Both the position numbers and the translations under genes were made by a program. Source: Microvirga sp. (lineage in GTDB: Bacteria > Pseudomonadota > Alphaproteobacteria > Rhizobiales > Beijerinckiaceae). Taken from it: a stretch of 64,000 nt of DNA. A model generated the notes under the pieces. That model saw nothing but the letters and a program-made list of their open reading frames with translations, was not told the DNA's origin and ran no database searches. The stretch's first letter is position 1, and every line of letters begins with the position of its first letter. The stretch spans positions 1 to 64,000 of the forward strand of contig JAPSLB010000017.1 in the NCBI GenBank assembly GCA_031181145.1, given 5' to 3'. Positions 9,002-17,502 of the stretch are shown here, one piece after another.

Positions 9002-11715
9002 GCCACCTCTCCTGCTATGTTCTGGGCATTCTCCGCCCCAGGACCGTGCGCCCGCCGATGCGGATCCGCTGTTTGCTCTGTGACGATACGTCCGTCGCTG
9101 AAACGCATCTGAACATCGAAAGCCGCACTCTGTCGATCATTGGACAGTACCATGAACAGGCTTTGTTGTTCGAAATGCTCGAGAAGCGCCTGAAGGATTC
9201 TTCCGGCGCGCTCCTCGTCGAAGGGAGCCAGGGCTCCATCGATGATGAGAATGTCAGGACGCTTCACCAGGCAGCGCACCAGGTTGACGCTTGCGCGCTC
9301 CTGCGGCGACAGAAGCCGCCCCGCCGCGCCCACCTCGTGATCGAGGCCGATGCGCTCGACGTCCTCCAGCAGATCGAGTTCCCGAACGACCGCCGCGATG
9401 GCTTCCGCAACCCGGTGGCGGGCATCGGCCACCTGGTAATTGACCCGGCCGAACAGAAGATTGTCCCGCAAGGGGGCCGCCATGCAGATTCCATCGGGAT
9501 CGTAGAACTCCACTCCGGTCGCATCCGCCTTTTCGAGAGTGTCACGTACGAAGCTGCGGGCCTCGACGATCTGTTCCTTCAGGCTGTCGTCGAGCAGGCC
9601 GAGACGATGCCTTGCCTCGATATAGGCAAGCGGCAGGGCCAGAAGCCGGGTCCGCTCTTCCCGTCTCAGGTCATGCCCGCCCCTCGCCCGGCGGCGCAGG
9701 ATAGCCTGGAATTCGGGCAGCTCCTCCGCGCCGATGAAGGAGAATTGCGCAAAGAGCGAGTGACCGGGCGGCAGCCCCTGGAAGATTTCCGTCATGGTCT
9801 CGGCAATCTGCAGACCCATCCTGACGAGCCGGTCCGTGAGCCCTGCCCTGTCGATGGCGCTGCGGAACAGCGGATTGTCCGCCAGATTGCGCCCCGAGAA
9901 TTCATCGGAGACGGGAACGCCGAACAGCAGGTTCTCGGCGATCGAGGCCTGGTCGTTGTAGCGGTCGATGTCGAAAGGCTCGACGAGATCCGCCATGCCG
10001 TTCGACTTGAAGGTCTCCCGCAGGCGGTTCCGGGCTTCGACCAGACGCTCCGCGAGAGCGGCATGCCGTTCCGGATCGATCCGCCCGGCGAGCCCGAACA
10101 GGTAGATGGATTCCCCCATCCCGATCTGCTCCAGCAACCCGACCAGCACACGGTCGAGATCCTGCTCGTCCTTCAGTCCCAGTCGCGTCAAGTCGATCCA
10201 GGCATCGGCGATGCTCTCGAAGGGATTGCCGGTTCTCGCGGCCTCCGCGATCCGCTGCGCGATCTCGCGCTTGTCCGCTTCGGCCGTGGCCGTGGGCTTG
10301 AAGCGCAGCCCATAGACGAGATTGTCGCGGATACTGCCGGGAAAGATGATGGGATCGACGCCCGCATAAGCGATTCTGCGCCCCGCGACGGATAAGGGGA
10401 GCTGCGTCAGATCACGCTCCCCGATGGAGATGCGCCCCGCAAATCCCCTGACCCGCCGGGCGAGGACGCGTGCCAACATGCTTGCCGCGGGGCTGCCGTT
10501 GGACAGCAGCGCCACCGTGGCCGGGAGCTCCAGCGAGAAGGACGCATTCTCGACGATCATGTCGCCGTGAGGACCGGGAAGGCCGAGCCCTTCCGCCACG
10601 AGGGGGCCGGCGAGCGGCTCGTCCTCCGCGTCCGCCCCGGCCTCGATCGTCGGCCCCAGCCGATCTTCCGCGAAATGCTGGGTCACCTGCTCGTACTTCA
10701 CCTGCACGTCGAGGCGCTGCTGATCCCAATCGATCAACTCCTTCAAGGGAGGCGGCAACTCACGATAGGCGCTGATGACCGCGACCAGCTGACCGATGTC
10801 GAGCGTGCCGCGCAGAGCGAAGTAGCCGCCGACGGCATAGAACAGGAAGGGCGTGACCTGCGACAGGAAATTGTTGAGGAATTTGACCGCGAACTTTCTG
10901 TTGTAGATCTTCAGGCGAATCGAGAAGAGCGCGAAGAGACGGCTGCCGATCTCCGCTCTTTCCCAGGCATAGGCATTGTGAACATGCACGACCTCGATGC
11001 CGTCGAGCACCTCGCCGATGCGTCCCGCGAGTTCGCGCGAGGCCAGTTGGCGCTCCTTGCCGAGGCGCAGAAGCTCTCGCCGCAGGCGGGGAATGACCGT
11101 GAACTGAACCGCGATCACCGCAAGCGCCATCAGGCCGAGCCACACGTTCTGCACCATGATGAAGAACAGGGCCGTGAGAGCCTGCATGCCAAGCAGGACC
11201 GGCGTGATGAAGGCATCGCCGATGAAGCCGCCGATGGGCTCGACCTCGTCCTTGATGATCGTGGCCGTCTCGGAGGATTTGACGGTGCGCAGGGCTTCCG
11301 GCGTGAACCGCAGCACCATCGCAAAGAGGTCGAACCGCATGCGCCGGAGCATCCGCTCCCCGAGGACGCCCTTGGCGAGGTTGATCCAGTATTTGAAGCC
11401 GTTGTTGACGACGACGAAGAACAGGAACAGGAACGAAAGCCCGATTAGAAGACCGACGCGGCCGACCTCGAAGCCGTCAAAGAGCCGAATCGATCCGCCC
11501 CCGAGCCATTGCGGCCAGTCGAAATGCAATTGCAGGAAGGGTGCCGTAACGTTCCCGTCCTTGAACGCCTCCCCCTGGATGGCCTCGTTCACTATCCGGC
11601 GAGGCAGGTCCAGAGAGATGAAATAAAAAGGTTGAGACAGAAGCACGACGAAGCATATGAATAGCTGGTCGCGCTTGGAATGGGTCCAGATATACCGAAA
11701 GAGGCTCTTTTCCAT
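8998..11715 (-). CDS. ABC-exporter-like membrane protein with degenerate, enlarged nucleotide-binding region
   Basis: 905 residues from the ATG at 11715. An in-frame ATG at 11772 would overlap the divergent frame and is less likely. Numbering here is from 11772. An N-terminal exporter-type membrane domain (about 33-345) with several TM segments precedes an NBD-like region (about 400-905). Every ATPase motif is altered: the Walker A position reads SNGSPAAS (425-431) without the Lys, the signature is LLSPQERASVNL instead of LSGGQ, Walker B is ILIIDGALAPFD with Gly for the catalytic Glu, and the H-loop reads VLSND without His. The segment normally following the Q-loop occurs three times: IRDNLVYG (481-488), IAENLLFG (611-618) and LRDNLLFG (768-775). 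Probably not a conventional ATP-driven pump. It is coupled to the cNMP-binding gene and divergent from a glycosyltransferase operon. Confidence 0.8.
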   Translation of the reverse strand: MEKSLFRYIWTHSKRDQLFICFVVLLSQPFYFISLDLPRRIVNEAIQGEAFKDGNVTAPFLQLHFDWPQWLGGGSIRLFDGFEVGRVGLLIGLSFLFLFFVVVNNGFKYWINLAKGVLGERMLRRMRFDLFAMVLRFTPEALRTVKSSETATIIKDEVEPIGGFIGDAFITPVLLGMQALTALFFIMVQNVWLGLMALAVIAVQFTVIPRLRRELLRLGKERQLASRELAGRIGEVLDGIEVVHVHNAYAWERAEIGSRLFALFSIRLKIYNRKFAVKFLNNFLSQVTPFLFYAVGGYFALRGTLDIGQLVAVISAYRELPPPLKELIDWDQQRLDVQVKYEQVTQHFAEDRLGPTIEAGADAEDEPLAGPLVAEGLGLPGPHGDMIVENASFSLELPATVALLSNGSPAASMLARVLARRVRGFAGRISIGERDLTQLPLSVAGRRIAYAGVDPIIFPGSIRDNLVYGLRFKPTATAEADKREIAQRIAEAARTGNPFESIADAWIDLTRLGLKDEQDLDRVLVGLLEQIGMGESIYLFGLAGRIDPERHAALAERLVEARNRLRETFKSNGMADLVEPFDIDRYNDQASIAENLLFGVPVSDEFSGRNLADNPLFRSAIDRAGLTDRLVRMGLQIAETMTEIFQGLPPGHSLFAQFSFIGAEELPEFQAILRRRARGGHDLRREERTRLLALPLAYIEARHRLGLLDDSLKEQIVEARSFVRDTLEKADATGVEFYDPDGICMAAPLRDNLLFGRVNYQVADARHRVAEAIAAVVRELDLLEDVERIGLDHEVGAAGRLLSPQERASVNLVRCLVKRPDILIIDGALAPFDEERAGRILQALLEHFEQQSLFMVLSNDRQSAAFDVQMRFSDGRIVTEQTADPHRRAHGPGAENAQNIAGEVA

Positions 11716-11860
11716 TGCCGTAGAGTTATAACCTTCAGAGCTGAAGAGAACCTCTTCCCGATCTCCGATCATGCCTTATGTGATCAGGGGGGCCTTGAGA
11801 AGAGGTAGAGACGGAGGATGCGTCGTCAACCGGCGTGCCTTCCTGCCAAGGGGCGTCCGG

Positions 11861-13138
11861 ATGGCGGATTTGGTGACCAATGAGAGCGGGGATCCCGAAT
11901 CGCCCATCCTCCGGAGTCCCCCGGCCCGGGGTGCCCGGGTTCTGATCTACAGCCACGATACCTTCGGTCTCGGGCATCTGCGCCGGTCGCGGGCGATCGC
12001 CAACGCCATCGTCGGCGACTGGCCCGACGCCTCGGTCGTGATCATCTCGGGCTCGCCGGTGATCGGGAATTTCGAGTTCGGCAGCGGTGTCGACTACATC
12101 CGCATTCCCGGCGTCACCAAACTGCCGGACGGCGACTATCGCAGCCTCAACCTCAACGTGAACCTGGACGAGGCCGTGGGTCTGCGGCAGGCGCTCATCC
12201 TCCAGACCGCGAAAGCCTTCCAGCCGGACGTGTTCATCGTGGACAAGGAGCCCACCGGCTTTCGGGGCGAGGTGGTGCCCGCGCTCGACTATCTGCAGGC
12301 AGTCGGCTGCCGCCTCGTGCTCGGCATTCGCGACGTGATGGACGAACCGACGCTTCTCGTTCCCGAATGGGAGCGGAAGGAGGCGAAGCAGGCGCTCGTC
12401 CGCTATTACGACGAGATCTGGGTCTACGGCCTGAAGGACGTGTATCAGCCCCTCGAGGCCCTCGACCTGCCGGAGGAGGTGAACAGGCGCATCACCTATA
12501 CCGGCTATCTGCGCCGCGAGGAGCCGCCCACCCCGTCGCTGACGAAGTACCCGAAGATCACCAAGCAGCCCTTCATTCTCGTGACCACCGGCGGCGGCGG
12601 GGACGGCGACGATCTCATCGACTGGGTGATCTCGGCCTACGAATCGGACCCCGGCCTGGAGCAACCCGCCCTCATCCTCTTCGGCCCCTTCATCGACCGC
12701 GACAAGCGCCGCGCCTTCGTGGAGCGCATCGCCAAGCAGCCGAAGCTCGATGTCATGTCCTTCGACAACAAGATCGAACGGCTCATGAAGAAGGCGGACG
12801 CCATCGTGGCCATGGGCGGCTACAACACGTTCTGCGAGGCGCTGTCCTTCGACAAGCGGACGCTCATCGTGCCGCGCACCCGGCCGCGCCTCGAACAATA
12901 CATTCGAGCGGTCGAAACCGAACGCCTCGGCCTCGTGCGCATGCTGAGCGATTACAACGAGCCGCGCAGGCCGGAGCGGATGGCGCAGGCCCTGCGCAAC
13001 CTCTGTTCCCAGCCGCGTCCCTCCGAAGTCACCATACCGGGTCTCCTCGACGGACTTGACCGGGTGCAGGAGCGGCTTAAGGCTCTCCTCGAGCCGACCC
13101 TCCTGCTGAAGCCCGCCTATCACCAGGCGGCCGAGTAA
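11861..13138 (+). CDS. GT-B glycosyltransferase (COG4671-like)
   Basis: 425 residues from the ATG at 11861, chosen because AAGGGG lies seven bases upstream; the frame opens at 11771. It resembles predicted glycosyltransferases of the MurG/COG4671 type. The N-terminal Rossmann half has IYSHDTFGLGHLRRSRAI, with the glycine-rich acceptor loop. The C-terminal half has TTGGGGDGDD and a donor-site MGGYNTFCEAL motif followed by IVPRTRPRLEQYIRA. Cytoplasmic, no TM segment. It opens a run of four tightly packed glycosyltransferase genes. The N-terminal domain of the fusion gene at 15539 belongs to the same type. Confidence 0.8.
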   Translation: MADLVTNESGDPESPILRSPPARGARVLIYSHDTFGLGHLRRSRAIANAIVGDWPDASVVIISGSPVIGNFEFGSGVDYIRIPGVTKLPDGDYRSLNLNVNLDEAVGLRQALILQTAKAFQPDVFIVDKEPTGFRGEVVPALDYLQAVGCRLVLGIRDVMDEPTLLVPEWERKEAKQALVRYYDEIWVYGLKDVYQPLEALDLPEEVNRRITYTGYLRREEPPTPSLTKYPKITKQPFILVTTGGGGDGDDLIDWVISAYESDPGLEQPALILFGPFIDRDKRRAFVERIAKQPKLDVMSFDNKIERLMKKADAIVAMGGYNTFCEALSFDKRTLIVPRTRPRLEQYIRAVETERLGLVRMLSDYNEPRRPERMAQALRNLCSQPRPSEVTIPGLLDGLDRVQERLKALLEPTLLLKPAYHQAAE

Positions 13139-13147
13139 AACGTTCTG

Positions 13148-14428
13148 ATGCTGCCCTCACCTGAAGCCCGGCGGATCGCCATCATTGTGAAAGGCTATCC
13201 GCGGCTGTCCGAGACCTTCATCGCCCAGGAGATCCTGGCGCTCGAGGAGCGTGGGCTCGATCTCGAGATCTGGTCTCTCCGTCACCCGACGGAGCGGGCC
13301 GTCCATCCCATGAACAAGAAGATCAAGGCGCGGGTGACCTATCTGCCGGAATATCTCTACGAGGAGCCCCTGCGCGTTCTCAGGGGCGCCGCCTGGAGCC
13401 TCCGGCAAAAGGGATTCGGCGCGGCGTTCAAAGCCTTCTGGCGCGATCTGAAACGGGACTTCACGTCCAACCGGGTTCGGCGTCTGGGGCAAGCATTCGT
13501 CATGGCGCGGGAACTGCCCGCCGACGTGAGGCACCTTCACGTTCACTATCTTCACACGCCCGCCTCCGTCGTACGCTATGCGGCGCTCCTCACCGGTCGC
13601 ACCTGGACCTTTTCGGCCCATGCGAAGGACATTTGGACGACGCCCGACTGGGAAAAGCGCGAAAAGATGCAGGAGGCCTCGTGGGGCGTGACCTGCACTG
13701 CCCAAGGCGCACAGAACCTGCAGGCGCTGTCGGCGTCCGATCGTGTTTCGCTCGTCTATCACGGCCTCGATCTTTCGCGTTTCCCTGCGCCTCCGGAGAA
13801 CCGTCCCGCGCGCAACGGCGCCAACCCGATGGATCCGGTGCGGATCGTCTCGGTCGGACGTGCGGTGGCCAAGAAGGGCTATGCCGACCTCATCCAGGCG
13901 CTTGCCGCTCTGCCGGGGGACCTGCAATGGCGCTTCGCGCATGTGGGCGGCGGCGAGCTTCTGGCCGGCCTCAAGAAACAGGCGCAGCAGGCGGGCATCG
14001 CCGACAAGGTCGCCTTTCTGGGCGCGAAGGCGCAGCCCGAGGTCATCGCATTGCTGCGCGAGGCGGATCTCTTCGTGCTGCCCTCCAAGAAGGCGGCCTC
14101 CGGCGACCGCGACGGATTGCCGAATGTGATCATGGAGGCGGCAAGCCAGGGACTCGCCATCGTCGCGACGAACTTCGCAGGCATTCCTGAATTCATCCGC
14201 AGCGACGCGGAGGGACAGCTCGTTCCGCCCGGTGACTGGGAGGCGCTGTCGAACGCGCTCAACCTTCTGGCCCGGGAGCCCGAGCGGCGAAAGGTTCTGG
14301 GCGACGCCGCCTACCGCCGCCTTCGTCAGGACTTTTCGATGGAAGGCGGCATCGACGCTCTGGAAACTCGTTTCCGCGCGCTTGTCGGCGACCCATTGGA
14401 AGAGCGGAGTCCGTGTGAGCGCCCGTAA
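13148..14428 (+). CDS. GT4-family glycosyltransferase
   Basis: 426 residues, starting nine bases after the previous stop. It is a GT-B retaining glycosyltransferase similar to the WcaL/colanic-acid type. The N-terminal part has GYPRLSETFIAQEILALEE, frequent in this family, and HLHVHYLHTPASVVRYAA. The C-terminal donor domain has VSVGRAVAKKGYADLI, then DRDGLPNVIMEAASQGLAIVATN, which contains the family's Glu-rich donor site. No membrane segments. It should transfer an activated sugar to a growing glycan on the inner face of the cytoplasmic membrane; donor and acceptor cannot be read from sequence. Confidence 0.85.
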   Translation: MLPSPEARRIAIIVKGYPRLSETFIAQEILALEERGLDLEIWSLRHPTERAVHPMNKKIKARVTYLPEYLYEEPLRVLRGAAWSLRQKGFGAAFKAFWRDLKRDFTSNRVRRLGQAFVMARELPADVRHLHVHYLHTPASVVRYAALLTGRTWTFSAHAKDIWTTPDWEKREKMQEASWGVTCTAQGAQNLQALSASDRVSLVYHGLDLSRFPAPPENRPARNGANPMDPVRIVSVGRAVAKKGYADLIQALAALPGDLQWRFAHVGGGELLAGLKKQAQQAGIADKVAFLGAKAQPEVIALLREADLFVLPSKKAASGDRDGLPNVIMEAASQGLAIVATNFAGIPEFIRSDAEGQLVPPGDWEALSNALNLLAREPERRKVLGDAAYRRLRQDFSMEGGIDALETRFRALVGDPLEERSPCERP

Positions 14429-15542
14429 GCCTGCCGCGTTCTATGCCCCGCTGAAAAGCCCGAACCATCCCCTCCCCTCGGGCGACCGCACCATGGCGCG
14501 TCTCCTGATCAAGACCCTCGACAGGGCAGGCTTCCCGCCCCAGCTCGCGAGCGAGCTGCGCACGCTCGACAAGGCCGGCGACAGGCACGTGCAGGATGGC
14601 CTGAAGCAGCAATCCTTGGCGGAAGCCGCCCGCCTCATCGCGCATTTCCAGGCCCTGCCGCAGGAAGACCGGCCGGGGCTGTGGTTCACCTATCACGTCT
14701 ACTACAAGGCGCCGGATTGGATCGGACCGCGGGTCAGCAAGGCCCTGAACATTCCCTACGTGATCGCCGAAGGCTCGCGGGCCGGCAAGCGCGCAGGAGG
14801 CCCCTGGGCTCTGGGCCATGAAGGTGCGGAGACGGCGCTTGACCTCGCCGACGCCGTTTTCGTGATGACGGCCAAGGACCGAATCGCGCTGGAGCGCTCA
14901 CGTCCGCCGCACCAGGCATTGATCGATTTACCTCCCTTCATGGATGTCGAGGAATGGCCCGAACCGGCATCCCTGCGAGGTTCCGGCGAGCCGCGGCTCC
15001 TGACGGTCGCCATGATGCGCGACGGCGACAAGCTCGCCTCCTACCGCATCCTTGCGAACGCTCTCGCGGCGATGGCCCATCGCCCTTGGTCGCTCGACAT
15101 CGTCGGAGACGGCGAGGCACGCCCTGAGATCGAGCGGCTCTTCGGTCCGCTCGCGCAGCGCGTGCGATTCCATGGGCGGATCGAGAGCAGGAGCGATCTC
15201 GCGGCCCTTTATCGACAGGCGGACCTGTTCGTGTGGCCGGCGGTGAACGAGGCTTATGGAATGGCGCTTCTTGAGGCGCAGCTCTTCGGCTGTCCCGTCG
15301 TGGCAGGCGATTTCGGCGGCGTCGCGAGCGTGGTGAAGGACGGCGAGACGGGATTGTTGACCGTACCGGGCAATACCGCTGCATTCTCCGACGGCATGGC
15401 CTATTTGCTTGACCATCCCGCGCGGCTTCGGGCACTCGGCACTCGTGCGCGGCACTTCGTCGGCGAGGAGCGCAACCTCGATCAGGCCGCCAAGCGCCTG
15501 CGCGAGGCGCTGTCCTCGCTCGCACCACCGGGAGGAGCATGA
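14415..15542 (+). CDS. GT4-like glycosyltransferase
   Basis: 375 residues from a GTG at 14415, which overlaps the end of the previous gene by 14 bases. The open frame continues upstream to 14232, but that part only shadows the previous gene. The donor-binding half shows MMRDGDKLASYRILANAL, a VGDGEARPEI strand, FHGRIESRSDLAALYRQADLFVWPA, and the E-x7-E type motif NEAYGMALLEAQLFGCPVV. The N-terminal half is less conserved but contains the LWFTYHVYYKAPDWIG and GSRAGKRAGG segments. It is translationally coupled on both sides, so it is probably made together with its neighbours for one glycan. Confidence 0.8.
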   Translation: MSARKPAAFYAPLKSPNHPLPSGDRTMARLLIKTLDRAGFPPQLASELRTLDKAGDRHVQDGLKQQSLAEAARLIAHFQALPQEDRPGLWFTYHVYYKAPDWIGPRVSKALNIPYVIAEGSRAGKRAGGPWALGHEGAETALDLADAVFVMTAKDRIALERSRPPHQALIDLPPFMDVEEWPEPASLRGSGEPRLLTVAMMRDGDKLASYRILANALAAMAHRPWSLDIVGDGEARPEIERLFGPLAQRVRFHGRIESRSDLAALYRQADLFVWPAVNEAYGMALLEAQLFGCPVVAGDFGGVASVVKDGETGLLTVPGNTAAFSDGMAYLLDHPARLRALGTRARHFVGEERNLDQAAKRLREALSSLAPPGGA

Positions 15543-17470
15543 GCGTGCGTGTCCTGATCGTCGTCACTCATCTGCTGGGAGCAGGCCATCTCACGCGGTC
15601 GGCTGCGCTCGCGCGCGCCTTCGCGCAGGCGGGCCACGCGACGACATTGGTTTCGGGCGGAAGCTCGGCCCAGCCGGCCCCTCTCGACGGCATCGCCTTC
15701 GTGCAGCTGCCGCCGGTTCGCATCCTCGGCACCGATTTCAAGACCTTGCTCGACGAGGATGGCGCACCCGTCCACAATTTCCGGCTGGCCGAACGGCGCA
15801 TCCTTCTTCTCGACACGCTGAGGACATTCCGGCCCGACATCGTCATCACCGAGCTCTTTCCCTTCGGGCGCCGTGTCCTCGCAGGCGAGTTCATGACTCT
15901 CCTGAAGGATGCGCGGAGCCTGGACCCGCGCCCTCGCATTCTCTGCTCGATCCGGGACATCCTCGCCGCTCCCTCGAAACCGGAGCGCATCGAGGAGACG
16001 CATGCGCGCATCCTCGAAAACTACGATGCCGTGCTCGTTCATGGCGACCCGCAGGTCGTGCCGCTGGAGGCCACATGGCCGGTGGACGAGCGCATCCGTC
16101 CGCTGATCCGCTATACCGGCTATGTGGACGAGAACCCGGAACCCCTCGAGCAGGAAGGCCGCGAGGGCATCCTCGTGTCCGGAGGATCGAGCGCGGCAAG
16201 CCTGCCGCTGTATCGCGCGGCCGTCGCTGCCGCGCGGGAGATCGCGGACAGGCCCTGGCGCATCCTGATCGGGCGGGGCGTTTCGGAGGCCGATTTCGCG
16301 GCGCTTCGCGACGGCGCCCCCCCTCACGTCACGGTCGAGCGGGCGAGGCCGGATTTCCGCAGGCTTCTGGCGCGGGCCGAGTTGTCCATCAGCCAGGCCG
16401 GCTACAACACGGCGGTCGATCTCCTGCGCAGCCGCGCCAAGGCGGTGCTCGTGCCCTTCGAGGCGGGACACGAAACCGAGCAGCGCCTGCGGGCGGAACG
16501 CCTCGAGGCGCTTGGCCTCGCCGAGATCGTGCCGGAGGCCGACCTCACCCCCCAGCGCCTTGCCGAGGCCGTGCGGCACGGCCTGTCGCGTCAGGGATCG
16601 CCGCCTCCCCTTGTCGCCCTCGGGGGCGCGCGCGAGAGCGTCGCCGTCGCGGAGAGCCTGGGGCTTGCCCGCCCTGCCCTCCACGGCCGCATCGACTGGT
16701 CGCCCGTGGATCAGGCGCTCGACCGCGCTGGAGACCGCGGCGGCGCCATCCGGTTCTGGTGGCGCGACGACGATGCGGTGGCGGACACGCCCCAGCTCGA
16801 CCGCCTTCTGGCCCTGAGCCGCCGCGTCCAGGCCGGCGTCGCCCTGGCCGTCATCCCGCGCGAGCTCGAACCCTCGCTCGGAGATCGCCTGCGGAGCGAC
16901 GGTTCAGCCTTCGCCCTGGTTCATGGCTGGGCGCATGCGAACCATGCGCCCGCAGGCGAGAAGAAGGCCGAGTTCGGTTCTCACCGGCCCCTCGACACCA
17001 TGGCCGCAGAGGCGGAGCAGGCCCTGCAGATCGCGCGCGGCAAACTCGGCCGCAGGCTCCTGCCTGTCTTCGTGCCGCCCTGGAACCGGGTTTCGCCCGA
17101 GCTGGCGCAGCGGCTGCCGCAGGCCGGTTTCACGGGCCTCTCCGCCTTCAACGATCGGAAGGCCGTCTCGCCCGCCGAAGGGCTGCTGCAGGTCAACGCT
17201 CATGTCGATCCGATCGACTGGCACGGCACGCGAAGTCTGGTCGATCCGGAACAGATCATCGCAAGTCTCGCGGCCGCCATCGACCGCAGGGCCTTGGACG
17301 AGACCGACAGGGAGGAACCCATCGGGCTCCTGACGCATCATCTGATTCATGACGACGTCATCTGGACGTTTTGCGAGAAGCTCATGGTGCACCTCGCGGC
17401 CAGGCAGATCCCCATCCTCCGTCCGGACGAGGTGTTTTCGATGAGAAACAGGATCACAGCCTTGGCTTGA
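15539..17470 (+). CDS. fusion of COG4671-like glycosyltransferase and polysaccharide deacetylase-like domain
   Basis: 643 residues, with the start overlapping the previous stop in ATGA. Residues 1 to about 375 form a GT-B glycosyltransferase (THLLGAGHLTRSAALARAF near the start; SQAGYNTAVDLLRSRAKAVLVPF at the donor site). After a linker, residues about 400-640 look like a polysaccharide deacetylase NodB-type barrel: WWRDDDAV with the paired Asp metal/catalytic residues, HGWAHANHAP for the metal histidines, and VPPWNRVS as the substrate-groove motif. Single-chain pairing suggests that a sugar is added and trimmed in one step, or that the domains act on the same lipid-linked glycan. No signal peptide, so both halves appear cytoplasmic, which is unusual for deacetylases of exported glycans. 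Confidence 0.8.
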   Translation: MSVRVLIVVTHLLGAGHLTRSAALARAFAQAGHATTLVSGGSSAQPAPLDGIAFVQLPPVRILGTDFKTLLDEDGAPVHNFRLAERRILLLDTLRTFRPDIVITELFPFGRRVLAGEFMTLLKDARSLDPRPRILCSIRDILAAPSKPERIEETHARILENYDAVLVHGDPQVVPLEATWPVDERIRPLIRYTGYVDENPEPLEQEGREGILVSGGSSAASLPLYRAAVAAAREIADRPWRILIGRGVSEADFAALRDGAPPHVTVERARPDFRRLLARAELSISQAGYNTAVDLLRSRAKAVLVPFEAGHETEQRLRAERLEALGLAEIVPEADLTPQRLAEAVRHGLSRQGSPPPLVALGGARESVAVAESLGLARPALHGRIDWSPVDQALDRAGDRGGAIRFWWRDDDAVADTPQLDRLLALSRRVQAGVALAVIPRELEPSLGDRLRSDGSAFALVHGWAHANHAPAGEKKAEFGSHRPLDTMAAEAEQALQIARGKLGRRLLPVFVPPWNRVSPELAQRLPQAGFTGLSAFNDRKAVSPAEGLLQVNAHVDPIDWHGTRSLVDPEQIIASLAAAIDRRALDETDREEPIGLLTHHLIHDDVIWTFCEKLMVHLAARQIPILRPDEVFSMRNRITALA

Positions 17471-17502
17471 TGCGTTATGATGTGTGCCTGCTGGAGGAGC
17501 CT

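Noticed and set aside
11771..11860. Longest start of the glycosyltransferase at 11771
   Set aside because: It would overlap the longest start of the divergent gene, and the extension is arginine-rich and non-conserved in appearance; the ATG at 11861 has a well-placed AAGGGG.
11735..13123. Minus-strand frame of 462 codons opposite the COG4671-like glycosyltransferase
   Set aside because: Shadow frame in high-GC DNA; no recognisable motif, while the plus strand carries clear GT-B blocks.
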